6,517 bases of DNA from JAZDLO01 sp043801935 (GTDB lineage Bacteria; Actinomycetota; Thermoleophilia; RBG-16-64-13), in the NCBI GenBank assembly GCA_043801935.1, contig JAZDLO010000096.1, positions 1 to 6,517 of the forward strand, read 5' to 3'. A program made the translations under genes and the position numbers. This document shows, piece by piece, positions 6,289 to 6,517 of the stretch; the stretch's first letter is position 1; each line of letters begins with the position of its first letter. The notes below the pieces were generated by a model that saw only the letters and a program-made list of their open reading frames with translations, was not told the origin of the DNA and made no database searches.

Positions 6289-6517
6289 ATGGAGTACCGC
6301 AGCCTCCAGCACGCGAAGCTGGGGCCGGACGCACCGACCGGGTCGGCGACTGGGGCACCGGCGACGGCGGCCGCGCGCGCCGCCCCAGTCGGCCGGCCGT
6401 GGGCCGCCGCGCTCCGCGGTCACGTGGCCTTGGTGACCGGGGCAGCCGGCGCGATCGGGACCGGAGTGTGCGAGGGGCTGCTCGAAGCGGGGTGCTTGGT
6501 CGCAGCCACCGATCTGC
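6289..6517 (+). CDS. Short-chain dehydrogenase/reductase, C-terminal half of the split aldolase/SDR, 3' partial
   Basis: The first 76 codons are visible before the window ends. After the linker motif EYRSLQHAKL comes an Ala/Pro/Gly-rich stretch (about 12-42), longer than the usual interdomain linker. The first Rossmann strand and nucleotide loop follow: HVALVTGAAGAIGTG, with the T-G-x3-G-x-G pattern at 50-57. An Asp (D75) at the end of the second strand is the usual sign of NAD(H) rather than NADP(H) preference. The catalytic Ser, Tyr and Lys lie beyond the edge. ATG 6289 is the first possible start after the TAA. If the stop is a sequencing error or is read through, this is instead the continuation of the aldolase polypeptide. 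It probably oxidises or reduces a hydroxyl/carbonyl group in the same pathway, which is inferred from its position. Confidence 0.85.
   Translation, partial: MEYRSLQHAKLGPDAPTGSATGAPATAAARAAPVGRPWAAALRGHVALVTGAAGAIGTGVCEGLLEAGCLVAATDL
6347..6391 (+). repeat. 10-bp perfect inverted repeat (potential RNA hairpin) in the SDR linker
   Basis: CGACTGGGGC (6347-6356) and its exact complement GCCCCAGTCG (6382-6391) flank a 25-nt GC-rich loop that can pair further (GGCGG with CCGCC). It lies inside the Ala-rich interdomain linker codons, about 75 nt after the TAA. There is no U-tract and the frame continues, so it is not an intrinsic terminator. A function is not established; high GC alone makes such repeats fairly common. 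Confidence 0.5.

Noticed and set aside
5227..6423. Long minus-strand open frame (398 codons) opposite the aldolase gene
   Set aside because: Its translation is Arg/Gly/His-rich without any recognisable domain. It mirrors the codon positions of a well-conserved plus-strand gene and crosses that gene's stop; this is a typical high-GC shadow frame.

Overview
The window is GC-rich, gene-dense bacterial DNA. It holds six protein genes: five on the plus strand and one on the minus strand. No rRNA, tRNA, insertion sequence or CRISPR array is visible. A perfect CGAAC-N4-GTTCG LexA box, an apparently leaderless dinB transcript, GTG/ATG starts and high GC together suggest a high-GC Gram-positive-type lineage, most likely Actinomycetota (possibly deep-branching), with Chloroflexota as the alternative. 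This placement is inference from signals, not from a phylogenetic marker.

Left part (1-2418). The 3' portion of a GT4-type glycosyltransferase of the tRNA-queuosine mannosyltransferase (QTMAN/GTDC1-like) family runs in from the left edge. After a 95-nt gap comes a complete Y-family DNA polymerase IV gene (dinB). Its promoter can be read almost base by base: a TTGTCA -35 and a TATCCT -10 are separated by 17 bp, and a 14-bp LexA palindrome lies inside the spacer. The predicted transcription start falls on or next to the ATG, so dinB should be SOS-controlled and leaderless.

Middle (2355-3346). A minus-strand gene encodes a small membrane protein made of a zinc ribbon, one transmembrane helix, a Ser/Thr/Gly-rich stalk and an extracytoplasmic discoidin-like (NADase-type glycan-binding) domain. 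Its 3' end overlaps the 3' end of dinB by 64 bp, tail to tail. About 200 bp of divergent promoter DNA separates it from the next plus-strand gene.

Right part (3347-6517, continuing past the edge). A tight plus-strand operon encodes an LsrF-type thiolase/aldolase, a ribulose-phosphate 3-epimerase family protein (LsrE/Rpe-like), a class II aldolase and the start of a short-chain dehydrogenase. The set looks like a catabolic route for a phosphorylated sugar or diketone ending in dihydroxyacetone phosphate and acetyl-CoA. lsrF beside an rpe homologue resembles lsrF and lsrE of the enterobacterial AI-2 operon, but no transporter, kinase or regulator of that system is visible here.

The most striking point is that the aldolase and dehydrogenase are normally one fused polypeptide of about 680-700 residues. 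Here a single in-frame TAA interrupts that fusion inside its conserved linker, and the codons after the stop still spell the expected linker peptide.
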